NCBI GenBank assembly: GCA_965216255.1
Contig: OZ244148.1
Coordinates: 3,968,001 to 4,032,000, forward strand
Source of the DNA: G965216255 sp965216255
GTDB lineage: Bacteria; Bacteroidota; Rhodothermia; Rhodothermales; Bin80
DNA: 64,000 nucleotides
Reading direction: 5' to 3'
The notes beneath the pieces were generated by a model that saw only the letters and a list, made by a program, of their open reading frames with translations, searched no databases and was not told the origin of the DNA. Position numbers and translations under genes: made by a program. Position 1 is the first letter of the stretch. Every line of letters starts with the position of its first letter. Of this stretch, positions 44,968 to 54,874 are shown piece by piece.

Positions 44968-47900
44968 CTAAAACCGAACATCCCCACGCAGCACCAGGGC
45001 GTCCTTCGGCGGCTGGTTTCCGCCATCCATTCGGCCGAGCTCGAGCCCGACATCGAGCGACCGGCCTGCGTTGAGCCTGAGGCCGAAGCGCTTTTGGCCG
45101 GAAGCATCGGTAGCGAGGTAGGGGTACCACAGCGCACTGCCGCCGAGTCCGAAGCCAACCTCGGCATCGAAGCGCTGCTTGAAGGGCAGGCCACCGCCTC
45201 GCCCGAGGCCGCTGGTGTTCTCCAGCGCCCACAGGCTCTGCACGCCGCTGGCTGCCGCCCCCGTGCTGGATCCGAGCCGCATCCGCAGACCGCGACCGTC
45301 GGCGCCAGGCTCGTAGATCAGGGAGCCGCTGTAGCCCCATTCCTCGTAGGATTCATCGGCGTGGGCGAGCAGCATTCTTCCGTTGACCTTGAGCGCCAGC
45401 CCTCCACGCGCCCAGTCCAGGCCGCCGCCCACCTCCAGGCCCGCCCCGGTCTCCGCGTCCCCGCCGTCGTAGCGCAGGCCGCCCTCGACACTGGGGCGCA
45501 GGACACCTCCCAACCCGGAGATCCGGCCAGCGCCTTCAAGCATCAGGCGCCCCCGGCTCGCCGTGCCAGTGGCCTCGGCTAGCACCCCCGCTTCGTTCGA
45601 GGACGTGCTCGTCCAGAGCATGTCCGAGCGCAGCGCAATCTCCAGGGGCGACCCCGCCGCGCCCGCGCGCCGCAGCAGCGCCCGGCCGCCCAGCGCCGCC
45701 ATGGAGTTGTTCAGATCCGTTTCGATCCCGGCTCCGTTCCCCGGCGTCAGGCGGAGCCCGCCCCGCCCCCAGCCCGTCGCGCCCCAGAGATGGGCGCGCT
45801 CGGCCAGCCGGAAGCGCATATACGGGTGCACACTCGTCAGGGTGCTCGTGATCGTCCCTGCGCCCCCATCGTAGGCGCCCTCCCCGCCGCTTCTCGCGAG
45901 CGCCAGCCCCACCAGCAGCTTCCGCCACTGCCCGTCCAACCCCACGGTGCCCGTCGTCACGTCGCCGTTCAGCCCAAGCCCCCCCGCGTCGGCTTCGAAA
46001 TGGGTCGTCGCCACGTCGCCCCACGCCGCCCATGCTTTGCCGCCGCCCTCGGCTTGTTGCGCCCCACCTTGGACGTAGAACGAGCTGCCCAGCAGCATTT
46101 CCTGCACCTCCGGCAGCCTGAGCCCGAAGTCGGGAAGAACCGCGGCGGACCGGGACGTGCCCGGCTCTCCGGACCATGCGCCCGCGCCATCGGGCCGCGC
46201 GGCGCGCGCCGCCGAAGCCGTCAACCCGGATGTCGCTCTCCTCGCCATGTTCCGCGCCGTCGAAGCAAGCAGCCCGCCGCCGCCCGAGCGCAGTCTGCCG
46301 ATCAGGCCGTCCAGGCGCCGTCCCGCCACCCTCACGTGCGTCTCCCGCTCACTGGTTTCGAATCGTCTGGCGATTGCTTGCGCTACATGGCCCGAGGCCG
46401 TCCGCCCGAACCGCGCGAGCCACGCCTTGGGCAGCTCCGATTCCCGAACGATCGTGCCTGTCGCCACCCCGTCGTCGATCACCGCGTTCCCGGCATTCGA
46501 CAGCCTCAGGGTGAGCGTCCGTTCGCCCGTCACGTGCAGGGCCGGAAGCACCGGCACCTCCACCGTGCACTCTCGCTCGCCGGCCTCGATCGTCAACGTG
46601 CCCGTGGCCGCCGTGTAGTCCTCTCCGGCCTTCGCCGAACCGTCTTCCGTGGCGTAGTCCACCTGCACTGCAATGTTCCGCGTGCGGTCCATGCTCACCG
46701 TGAATGCCAGCACCGCGATCGTGCCCTGCACTCGGGCATCGGCCACCGACAGCCCGGCGTCTCCCTCCGTCACCGGAACAACGAGTGTCGCCGCTACGGG
46801 TTCATAGGCCCTCGTCACGCCGTCCACCTCCGTTTCCGCAGAATCGAGCGTTACGGTCAGCACCCGGTCCTGCCGGCGCTCGCCGTCGAAGGCCACCGTG
46901 ACCGCCACTGTCGCTTCGGCCGCGCCGGTCGCGAACTCGATCCGGCGGCGGCCGAGTCCATCGGCGCGCCCCTCTTCCGTCGCGGTCACGCCCGGGAACG
47001 CGTTGTCCGCCACGCCGATGTAGGCGTGGGCCGGAAACGCGAGCCCCCCGCTCCGGCGCACACCGACCGCGAGCACCTCGCCTTCCGCTGCCGCCGAGTT
47101 GAACAGCTCCGCCCGCAGCCGAAGTGGCAGGGCCGTCGTCCTCGACGTCTCGCCGGGGCCCACGCGGTTCCGCGCCCGTACCTCGAACGCGTAGCGCGTA
47201 GCGTTCTCCAGCACGGTGACCGTCTGCTCGAGGTCCAACCCGGCGGATTGCCACGGCGTGTCCTCGGGAACAGAGCTTCTCGCCTCATAGCGGTACTCGT
47301 AGCCGGTGACGGGCGTGCCGCCATCGTCTGCGGGCGCGCTCCAGGCCAGCACCACCACTTCGTCACCCGCCGTTGCCGTCAGGGACGCAGGCGCGCTCGG
47401 CTGCCCCACGGGTGTCGCGAGGGCCACTCGCGCCTCGCCATTGCCCACACGGTTCCGCGCCCGCACCTCGAAGGCGTACTGTTGGCCATTGGTCAGTCCG
47501 GTGACCGTCTGCTCGAGGTCCAACCCGGCGGATTGCCACGGCGTGTCCTCGGGAACAGAGCTTCTCGCCTCATAGCGGTACTCGTAGCCGGTGACGGGCG
47601 TGCCGCCATCGTCTGCGGGCGCGCTCCAGGCCAGCACCACCACTTCGTCACCCGCCGTTGCCGTCAGGGACGCAGGCGCGCTCGGCTGCCCCACGGGTGT
47701 CGCGAGGGCCACTCGCGCCTCGCCATTGCCCACACGGTTCCGCGCCCGCACCTCGAAGGCGTACTGTTGGCCATTGGTCAGTCCGGTGACCGTCCGCTCG
47801 AGATTCAGTTCGGCGGATTGCCACGGCGTGTCCTCGGGAACAGAGCTTCTCGCCTCATAGCGGTACTCGTAGCCGGTGACGGGCGTGCCGCCATCGTCTG

Positions 47901-50694
47901 CGGGCGCGCTCCAGGCCAGCACCACCACTTCGTCACCCGCCGTTGCCGTCAGGGACGCAGGCGCGCTCGGCTGCCCCACGGGTGTCGCGAGGGCCACTCG
48001 CGCCTCGCCATTGCCCACACGGTTCCGCGCCCGCACCTCGAAGGCGTACTGTTGGCCATTGGTCAGTCCGGTGACCGTCCGCTCGAGATTCAGTTCGGCG
48101 GATTGCCACGGCGTGTCCTCGGGAACAGAGCTTCTCGCCTCATAGCGGTACTCGTAGCCGGTGACGGGCGTGCCGCCATCGTCTGCGGGCGCACTCCAGA
48201 CGAGCGTCACCACTTTGTCGCCCGCCGTGGCCGCCAGGGACGCAGGCGCGCTCGGCCGCCCCACGGGTGTCGCGAGGGCCACTCGCGCCTCGCCATTGCC
48301 CACACGGTTCCGCGCCCGCACCTCGAAGGCGTACTGTTGGCCATTGGTCAGTCCGGTGACCGTCCGCTCGAGATTCAGTTCGGCGGATTGCCACGGCGTG
48401 TCCTCGGGAACAGAGCTTCTCGCCTCATAGCGGTACTCGTAGCCGGTGACGGGCGTGCCGCCATCGTCTGCGGGCGCACTCCAGACGAGCGTCACCACTT
48501 TGTCGCCCGCCGTGGCCGCCAGGGACGCAGGCGCGCTCGGCCGCCCCACGGGTGTCGCGAGGGCCACTCGCGCCTCGCCATTGCCCACACGGTTCCGCGC
48601 CCGCACCTCGAAGGCGTACTGTTGGCCATTGGTCAGTCCGGTGACCGTCCGCTCGAGATTCAGTTCGGCGGATTGCCACGGCGTGTCCTCGGGAACAGAG
48701 CTTCTCGCCTCATAGCGGTACTCGTAGCCGGTGACGGGCGTGCCGCCATCGTCTGCGGGCGCACTCCAGACGAGCGTCACCACTTTGTCGCCCGCCGTGG
48801 CCGCCAGGGACGCAGGCGCGCTCGGCCGCCCCACGGGTGTCGCGAGGGCCACTCGCGCCTCGCCATTGCCCACACGGTTCCGCGCCCGCACCTCGAAGGC
48901 GTACTGTTGGCTGGCCAGTCCGGTGACCGTCCGCTCGAGATTCAGCCCGGCGGCTTGCCACGGCGTGTTCTCGGGAACAGAGCTTCTCGCCGCATAGCGG
49001 TACTCGTAGCCGGTGATGGGTGCGCCGCCATCGTCTGCGGGCGCACTCCAGACGAGCGTCACCACTTCGTCGCCCGCCGTAGCCGTCAGGGACGCAGGCG
49101 CGCTCGGCACCGAGGGGCCACCGCTATCGTCGCCTCCGTCCCTGACGTCGACCCGCATCACCTTGTTCGAGCAGTTGTTCGTCGTATCGGACTCCCCGGG
49201 CACCACGTCCACGCACGCGCCGTAGTAGTACGTGCCAGTTGTCGATGGCGCCGTCAGAGGAATCGCGTTCCCGCTACCTGCCGAAGGGCGAAGCGGCGAA
49301 ACCGGTTCCGTGCCCTCTGCCGTGTCGGAGGTCGTGATCGTCACGTCTGTCGAGCGGTAAAATCGCACCGTTGTCGCCGACGACCACTCAATGCCCTGGT
49401 TCTGCACCGTCACCAATATCCAGAACGTCTCGCCCGGCTCCCGGGTGCTGTCGTCCCGAATTGGCCCATGCACAACCAAGTCCGAGCCTATCGTTGGCGT
49501 CACCGGCGAGTCGTTGTCGGTCACGGTCACGTCCACCGACGCCGCCGTCACCGAGCCGTAGTTGGCACCCGCCACCGCGTGCGACACCGTCGCCATTTCG
49601 TCTGCCGTGTCGGCGTCGTCGTCGGCGCTCACCGTCACCGTTTGCGCCGTACCCCAGTTCGAGGACGTAATGGTCAGCGTTCCCGACACCTTCACGTCGT
49701 CGTCGCCCGTGACCGAAGGCGTTATCGTCACGTTGCCCGTCGGCTGCGACGCCAACTCCACCGTGTAGGTCCCGCTGCCACCCTCGTGTACCGTCAGCGC
49801 CGTGGTCGAAACCCGGACTGCCGGCGTGGTCCCCTCCCCCCCCGCTGGGCGTATGCGGAATTCATAGGTGGAGAGGATCTCCGGATCGGTCTCGTGCCAC
49901 ACGTCTATGACCGCTTCACCCACCTTGCACGGGATGATCCAAACCGGCTGATGGATGGCGCGGCGCCAATGCACGATGCCGTCGCCCACGTTTTGACACG
50001 CCTCTTCAGCGTCCAGACCATAGGTGAAGTCCGCGAACAGGGCACCGCCTTCTGGCCCGTAGCCGTGCACGCCGACGTGGCTATTCAGGTACTGGAGGAT
50101 GTCGGTCCGGGTGCGGAACACAACCCACTCTCCGACCTCCCACTCGAAACTCGTGGGGTCTGGGTCCAGCCACCCGGCCACCCCCGCCGCCGGCGCCGGG
50201 ATCTCGCCCGCTTCCAGGTAACGGGACATCGCGAACCGCGTATGCGCCGACGCCAGTTCCACCTTGTCGCCGGGCACCGGGGAGTCGAGTCGGAAGAGTG
50301 CCGCGTCCAGCGTGTAGTGGGCGTAGATGTTGGCGGAACAGCTCTTCCAGACCTCCACCGTGAAGGTCTCCTGGCTCGCGTTCACCTCCACGGGGATGTC
50401 CTCGCCCGTGTCCTCGCCTTCGCAACTGGTGGACACCGGGAAGTGCTGGTCCCACTCGGTCAGGTCGGCGCGGAAGACCAGGGACGAGTAGCTGCCCGGG
50501 TCGAGGTTTTCCAGGGTGACGGTGGCGGTGATCGCCGTGTTCTTCGGGACCATGTGGCCCGGCGAGAGCACGATGGAAATCGCCGGTGAGGACTGCGCGC
50601 GCCCGGTGGCCGGTGCGATGGCCAGTAGCAGCAGGAGGAGCCCCGCCAGCTTGAGACCGGGTCGGGCGTTTTCCGCCGTCTGGACAATTGCCAT
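44968..50694 (-). CDS. 1908-aa exported FN3-repeat protein with C-terminal beta-barrel
   Basis: The signal peptide is LLLLLLAIAPATGRAQ. A unique domain (about 35-285) is followed by a Calx-beta-like module (about 290-395, VHEGGSGTYTVELASQPTGN), a CARDB-like module (about 400-515, VVHGPIRDDSTREPGETFW) and seven fibronectin III repeats (about 525-1190, PSAPASLxATAGDxVV). Two more Calx-beta-like segments (about 1200-1410) precede an autotransporter-like outer-membrane barrel (about 1590-1908) that ends in RGDVRF, with the C-terminal Phe typical of barrels inserted by BAM. It probably displays the FN3 stalk on the surface for adhesion. The opposite strand is open for 4.8 kb, a composition artefact. 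No damage is seen. Confidence 0.88.
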   Translation of the reverse strand: MAIVQTAENARPGLKLAGLLLLLLAIAPATGRAQSSPAISIVLSPGHMVPKNTAITATVTLENLDPGSYSSLVFRADLTEWDQHFPVSTSCEGEDTGEDIPVEVNASQETFTVEVWKSCSANIYAHYTLDAALFRLDSPVPGDKVELASAHTRFAMSRYLEAGEIPAPAAGVAGWLDPDPTSFEWEVGEWVVFRTRTDILQYLNSHVGVHGYGPEGGALFADFTYGLDAEEACQNVGDGIVHWRRAIHQPVWIIPCKVGEAVIDVWHETDPEILSTYEFRIRPAGGEGTTPAVRVSTTALTVHEGGSGTYTVELASQPTGNVTITPSVTGDDDVKVSGTLTITSSNWGTAQTVTVSADDDADTADEMATVSHAVAGANYGSVTAASVDVTVTDNDSPVTPTIGSDLVVHGPIRDDSTREPGETFWILVTVQNQGIEWSSATTVRFYRSTDVTITTSDTAEGTEPVSPLRPSAGSGNAIPLTAPSTTGTYYYGACVDVVPGESDTTNNCSNKVMRVDVRDGGDDSGGPSVPSAPASLTATAGDEVVTLVWSAPADDGGAPITGYEYRYAARSSVPENTPWQAAGLNLERTVTGLASQQYAFEVRARNRVGNGEARVALATPVGRPSAPASLAATAGDKVVTLVWSAPADDGGTPVTGYEYRYEARSSVPEDTPWQSAELNLERTVTGLTNGQQYAFEVRARNRVGNGEARVALATPVGRPSAPASLAATAGDKVVTLVWSAPADDGGTPVTGYEYRYEARSSVPEDTPWQSAELNLERTVTGLTNGQQYAFEVRARNRVGNGEARVALATPVGRPSAPASLAATAGDKVVTLVWSAPADDGGTPVTGYEYRYEARSSVPEDTPWQSAELNLERTVTGLTNGQQYAFEVRARNRVGNGEARVALATPVGQPSAPASLTATAGDEVVVLAWSAPADDGGTPVTGYEYRYEARSSVPEDTPWQSAELNLERTVTGLTNGQQYAFEVRARNRVGNGEARVALATPVGQPSAPASLTATAGDEVVVLAWSAPADDGGTPVTGYEYRYEARSSVPEDTPWQSAGLDLEQTVTGLTNGQQYAFEVRARNRVGNGEARVALATPVGQPSAPASLTATAGDEVVVLAWSAPADDGGTPVTGYEYRYEARSSVPEDTPWQSAGLDLEQTVTVLENATRYAFEVRARNRVGPGETSRTTALPLRLRAELFNSAAAEGEVLAVGVRRSGGLAFPAHAYIGVADNAFPGVTATEEGRADGLGRRRIEFATGAAEATVAVTVAFDGERRQDRVLTVTLDSAETEVDGVTRAYEPVAATLVVPVTEGDAGLSVADARVQGTIAVLAFTVSMDRTRNIAVQVDYATEDGSAKAGEDYTAATGTLTIEAGERECTVEVPVLPALHVTGERTLTLRLSNAGNAVIDDGVATGTIVRESELPKAWLARFGRTASGHVAQAIARRFETSERETHVRVAGRRLDGLIGRLRSGGGGLLASTARNMARRATSGLTASAARAARPDGAGAWSGEPGTSRSAAVLPDFGLRLPEVQEMLLGSSFYVQGGAQQAEGGGKAWAAWGDVATTHFEADAGGLGLNGDVTTGTVGLDGQWRKLLVGLALARSGGEGAYDGGAGTITSTLTSVHPYMRFRLAERAHLWGATGWGRGGLRLTPGNGAGIETDLNNSMAALGGRALLRRAGAAGSPLEIALRSDMLWTSTSSNEAGVLAEATGTASRGRLMLEGAGRISGLGGVLRPSVEGGLRYDGGDAETGAGLEVGGGLDWARGGLALKVNGRMLLAHADESYEEWGYSGSLIYEPGADGRGLRMRLGSSTGAAASGVQSLWALENTSGLGRGGGLPFKQRFDAEVGFGLGGSALWYPYLATDASGQKRFGLRLNAGRSLDVGLELGRMDGGNQPPKDALVLRGDVRF
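47120..49115 (-). repeat. Seven 285-bp FN3 coding repeats
   Basis: The block CATAGCGGTACTCGTAGCC recurs near 47287, 47572, 47857, 48142, 48427, 48712 and 48994: a 285-bp period with one 282-bp unit that lacks a codon. Two sequence classes occur in runs (three with QPSAPASLTATAGDEVVVLA, three with RPSAPASLAATAGDKVVTLV), and units within a run look identical. Copy number is therefore likely to vary between strains or to be collapsed in assemblies. Confidence 0.93.
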
Positions 50695-50947
50695 GAGGAA
50701 CGGGTCCTTTCGTGATCTTTGGGGGGCGCAGTTCCGGGGAGCGCCGCATCGCCCCGACGAAGGCTGCTTTGAAGCCTGCCTTACCTAGCTGTCCCCATTA
50801 GTCACACTAGTTAGTGCCAGGACGCAAATGCGTTAAGAATTTAAAAATAAGTAAGTTATAGCGCACTGTTCGGGGCGAACCCGAGGGGGGATATTGCTTA
50901 TTTTGGCGTTTAAGGGCACGAAACAGCTCACTTGCGCTAAGGATTCA
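50695..50947. other. Upstream region of FN3 protein and ISNCY copy 2
   Basis: About 250 bp including the 5' leader of the FN3 gene. AT-richer around 50830-50860. No clear promoter pair or gene is visible. Confidence 0.4.
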
Positions 50948-52364
50948 ATGCGCAAAATCATTCCCGAGTGTCGCGCTCTCGACAGTACGCCGATCGAGGA
51001 CATCTACATTGACCCAGCCATGCGCGACGACATGCCGGCGGTGCTATTGGGTTCGCAGCGCCTCTACTGCAATCCGGAAACGCGCGCAGAATTGTTCAAG
51101 ATTCTGGAGACGCAGTTCCAGCCGGAAACGAGGGAAAAACGTTGGGAGGCCGGGCATGGATTTATGGCGCATTATCGTGTTCGCGATTGTAAAGCAATGC
51201 TTGAATCTGGACTACGATGCGCTGTTGTACCGTGCAAACAATGGTCTCTTGCTACGGGAGATGCTGGGGCATGGCGATGCGGGCTTTGATGAACAAAAGT
51301 ATCGATTGCAGCGGCTCAAGGACCACGTGCAGTTGTTGACGCAGGAGTTGATCTTGCAGGTGAGCCCTTTGATAGTGCGTACGGGGCACGAGGTGGCTGG
51401 AAACAGTCTGGGTGCGCGCTACGCGGCCGGTGCGATTCCAGGGTGGTTAAGACGAATGTGCACTATCCCACCGATATCGGCCTGGGCTGGGACGCCGTTC
51501 GAGGTCTGATATGTGAGTGTGCAAGCGCGGCCGTGGCCTTCAATCTGCCGAACTGGCGCAAGCATGCGGATCGTACGCAAAAGGTATACATGGCGTACAG
51601 CCGGGTGCGCACTGCAGCGCGGTACCGGCAGAATCCGAAGGGCGTGAAGGCTTGCTTACCTGCGGCTGCGCAAGAAGAATACAACGAGCGCTCGGAAGCT
51701 CCTGGCCCGGATGGCAAACACGGCGCAGGCAGAGATCAGCTCTTATCTGCAATAGGTGGACTTGTTGGTGGATCAAATCAGGGTGCGCATACTGGGGGGC
51801 CAGAACATCCTGCACAATGAGAAGGTGTTTTCGATACACACTTCGCAATGGATAAGCAAGGGCAATGCGGGGGTGATGGCAGAGTTGGGCCTTCCGGTCG
51901 CGCTCGTGGAGGATGAGTACCCGTTCATTCTGGTCCATCACATCCTGTGGGATGAATCGGGTGTCGACGTGGCGGTGCCGATTATAGACGCAGTGCAGGC
52001 GGTGTATCCGGAGTTCAATGCGTGCAGTATTGACCGGGGCTTTTGCAGTCTGAGCGCATTGCAGCAGCTGCAAGAGCGCATGCAGGAGGTAACGCTACCG
52101 AAGAAGGGCAAGCTCAATCTGGCGGGGCGCGTGCGCGAAAGCGATCCTGCGTTCAAGGCGGCGCGCCGGCAGCATCCGGCCATTGAATCGTGTCTGGCCA
52201 ACTTTGGACTTCGGGGCGGCGCGTTGGTGCGGCATAAAAGTCGGGAGAACTTCGCGCTGATGGTGAGCCTGTTGGTGTTGGCGGTCAACGTGCACCGATT
52301 GGGCTGCCTCGTACGCGAACAGGATCGGGCACGGAGCAAGCGTCAGCAAAGACGCGCGGCATAA
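50948..52364 (+). pseudogene. ISNCY-type transposase, copy 2, multiply frameshifted
   Basis: From MRKIIPECRALDSTPIEDIY and IDPAMRDDMPAVLLGSQRLY the frame runs to KRWEAGHGFMAHYRV, then shifts to MDLWRIIVFAIVKQCLNLDY and later to TNVHYPTDIGLGWDAVRGL. The end, EKVFSIHTSQWISKGNAGVM, ELGLPVALVEDEYPFILVHH, ACSIDRGFCSLSAL and ARRQHPAIESCLANFGLRGG, is in yet another frame. It has the same architecture as copy 1 but is clearly diverged from it, so these are two different elements of one family. Inactive. Confidence 0.82.
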
Positions 52365-53207
52365 GCCCGCCACAGCGTCACCGAAAGTCCTGAAACAAGT
52401 GGTCCCCCAGAGGGCGCAAGGGACGCGTACGCCCTGTCGCTGCGGATACAAGGCTGTTCCAGCCGCAAATTGCCTCAATCCTGCCCTCGGGTGCATTCAA
52501 CTTAGCCGAAGTGCCCCGTAACGCCCTGCGAGCGAACACAGAACGACCCCACCGTGGCTCTCATTGCGCCCAATAGGAGGGTTTTCATCCAGCCACTAGC
52601 TACACGTTCCACTCCAGGGCAGCAGGCATTGCGAACTGTTGTGCGAGTATGGACAGAAGCTGTGCTGCTGGTGTAAGGCCAAAGTGGAAGTCTCTTCTAA
52701 CGCAGGGCGTCCGGCCACAGTGCAGGGAATACTGAGTTGGCATTGGTTCTTCATTTCCGCGAACAAGGGAACCCGTACCTTTCCGTTCGGCCAGTCCAAT
52801 CGAAATGGTCCTCTGGTGTACCCGGCCGGTCCCGGGACCTCCACGAAGCGCCTAGCATCTTCTGAAACAGCCCTATATTCCGTCAGCGCAGGCAGTCCCA
52901 GCCCTATGAATGAGCGCGGATTCAAGGCATTGCCCGTTCCGCATGGGTGGTACTGCGGAAATATGGAGAAGCATTACTCGGTGAATAAGGCCTTGGTAGG
53001 TCTTCGGCTACCCGCGTTGCCGGCCCTCGAAACGCAATGGTTAGGCGATGTCTTATGTAATGGCCCGAGCATGGAGTAATCTCTTCGCGTAATCTGATCG
53101 CGAAAGAAATAGCAGGTTTACTGTATGGCATCGGCGCGCCGGTCTATAAATTCGGCACGGTATGCTCCTGTTGGGATGCGGTACGTGTCCGCCGCGCTAC
53201 CCGATGG
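52365..53207. other. 843-bp gap, no supported gene
   Basis: Frames of 109 aa (minus, 52596-52925) and 146 aa (plus, 52639-53079) overlap each other. Neither has family motifs, a signal peptide or a neighbour relationship that I can defend. The region probably holds ISNCY flank and debris. Confidence 0.45.
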
Positions 53208-54743
53208 CTAATCCAGTACTGAGCCGCGATACGCCCCGGCGGCACTGGCAATGGCAAGGATGCCGTCTGCCAGGGTGCGGCTTTCGCTCATGCGCGGCAC
53301 CTTGGTCTGTACGCTAACGGTGCTTCGCGTCGCGCCGAGCCACGCACGAAAAGTGCCTCGTGGAAGCCGTGCCAGCTCGGGAGGATCAAATGCGTGCGCT
53401 TCGCGGCGAATCTGGTAGTGCCGGTTGATTTCGCAAAGGCGGCTGTCGAGGGCGCGTATGAATGCATCGTCGTCGTGCGGCTCACGCTCGAATTCCACGA
53501 GCCATTGATGAGCGGGATGCCGGTCGCGCGTCAGCATACGTGGTGCGACGTGATAGTCGAGGAAGCGCGCCTCCGTGGCTTGGCAGGCGAACTCGATGGC
53601 TTGACGGGCATCTTCGCCAAAGACAGCCTCTCCGTAGCCATCCATCATTTCGGCGGTGCGTCCGGCTACCAGTATTTTGTGTGGCGACGTGCTTGTGAAG
53701 CGCACCACGTCCCCGAGCCCGTACGCCCAGAGGCCGCTGCAGGTGGTAAGAAAGGGAGCGTACCGGACGTCCGTCTCGACGTCGGCAATGGTGTACCTGC
53801 GAGGCGCTCGTTCACCGAGCTCCTCTAGCCGAATGAACTCAAAGAAGACGCCACTATCCAGATGCAGCAGCATGGCCGGGTCGTCCAGATCGGTCTGGTA
53901 GGAAAAGAAGCCCTCAGATGCGCCGTAGGTCTCCAGGAAATCCAGATCGTGCTTGCCGATCAGATCCTGCAAGATGTCGCGGTAGGAACTCAGTGCCACG
54001 CCGCCCGAGATAAAGAGCTGCAGGTGGGGCCATACCTCGCCCACCGTGGCGGCCTTCCTGCCATGTTTCGTGTAGAACTTCTCTAACAGAAGCTTGAATA
54101 GCACGACGCCCCAGGTCGGGGCCATTGCCACCATGCGCACGTCCATGTCGAGCGTGCGGTTGGCTACGGCGTTCAGCTTCCGATCCCAGTTTGGCAGAAA
54201 CGCGACTTCGTTGGGAATAGCTTGTAGCATGTGCCGGTACAGGGCCGGAGCAAAGAGGGTCTGGAGGCCGCTGATTTCGCCCACGAGCGTGCCCGGGTAG
54301 GCCGGGTCTTGCTCGATGCGTCCCGGCAGGCCAAGGTGGCGGCCAAGAAGGAATCCGGGCTTTCGCCGCGTACTGAGGTACTGCAGCGCCACGCCCGTGC
54401 TGAAGCGTTTGTTCTTAAGGAGCATGTCGCGGCTGACAGGAATAATCTTGCCGGACGAGGTAGTGCCGCTGGAGACCGCAAAATGCCGAATGACGCCCGG
54501 CCACAAGACGTCCGCAGCGCTTGCCCGCATGCGCTTGACATCCGATTCGATGTCGCCATAGCCGTGCAGCGGCACGCCGGCCTGGTACGCCGCGACGACA
54601 TCGGTGCTGCGCGCCAGATCTGTGAAGCCGAACCGGCGCCCCCACTCTGTTGGAGCCGCGCGCTTAAGGAGTGATCTCAAAAGCCGGCTCTGGGTCTCAA
54701 GCGGCCTTGCAACAAATCGCATTGCGGTTCGGAGTGCCCCCAC
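53208..54743 (-). CDS. GH3-family acyl-acid-amido synthetase
   Basis: This 511-aa protein belongs to the GH3 (auxin-responsive GH3) branch of the ANL adenylating superfamily. It shows the phosphate-binding AVSSGTTSSGKIIPVS, the nucleotide-binding ISGGVALSSYRDI and LETYGASEGFFSYQ, and DVVRFTSTSPHKILVAGRTAEM with the hinge Asp/Arg region. Plant members conjugate amino acids to jasmonate or auxin through acyl-AMP. Bacterial members exist in Bacteroidota, and their substrates are largely unknown. Length is normal to slightly short. Its start overlaps the spurious 5' extension of folP on the other strand, so the two genes diverge from a tight region around 54744-54870. Confidence 0.88.
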   Translation of the reverse strand: MGALRTAMRFVARPLETQSRLLRSLLKRAAPTEWGRRFGFTDLARSTDVVAAYQAGVPLHGYGDIESDVKRMRASAADVLWPGVIRHFAVSSGTTSSGKIIPVSRDMLLKNKRFSTGVALQYLSTRRKPGFLLGRHLGLPGRIEQDPAYPGTLVGEISGLQTLFAPALYRHMLQAIPNEVAFLPNWDRKLNAVANRTLDMDVRMVAMAPTWGVVLFKLLLEKFYTKHGRKAATVGEVWPHLQLFISGGVALSSYRDILQDLIGKHDLDFLETYGASEGFFSYQTDLDDPAMLLHLDSGVFFEFIRLEELGERAPRRYTIADVETDVRYAPFLTTCSGLWAYGLGDVVRFTSTSPHKILVAGRTAEMMDGYGEAVFGEDARQAIEFACQATEARFLDYHVAPRMLTRDRHPAHQWLVEFEREPHDDDAFIRALDSRLCEINRHYQIRREAHAFDPPELARLPRGTFRAWLGATRSTVSVQTKVPRMSESRTLADGILAIASAAGAYRGSVLD

Positions 54744-54874
54744 GGCCCGCCTCCCAGGTGGTTAGTCCGCACGAACCAAGAGCATTCCCATGGGATCCGA
54801 GTCTCGTGCTGCTTGGCTCGTGCGTGGCAAAGGCCGAGTGTGTACTTTGGCTGCAAATTACTTGCATTCATCCA

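Noticed and set aside
45790..50589. A 1599-codon plus-strand open frame
   Set aside because: It lies fully antisense to the FN3/barrel gene, its product is Arg/His/Pro-rich without domains, and its repeats are simply the reverse of the FN3 repeats.
52596..53079. Overlapping 109-aa and 146-aa ORFs in the gap before the GH3 gene
   Set aside because: Neither has motifs or consistent composition, and they mutually overlap on opposite strands.
54671..54874. Long N-terminal extension of folP
   Set aside because: It overlaps the divergent GH3 gene, lacks family similarity, and FolP normally begins about 15-25 residues before the NVTPDSF motif.
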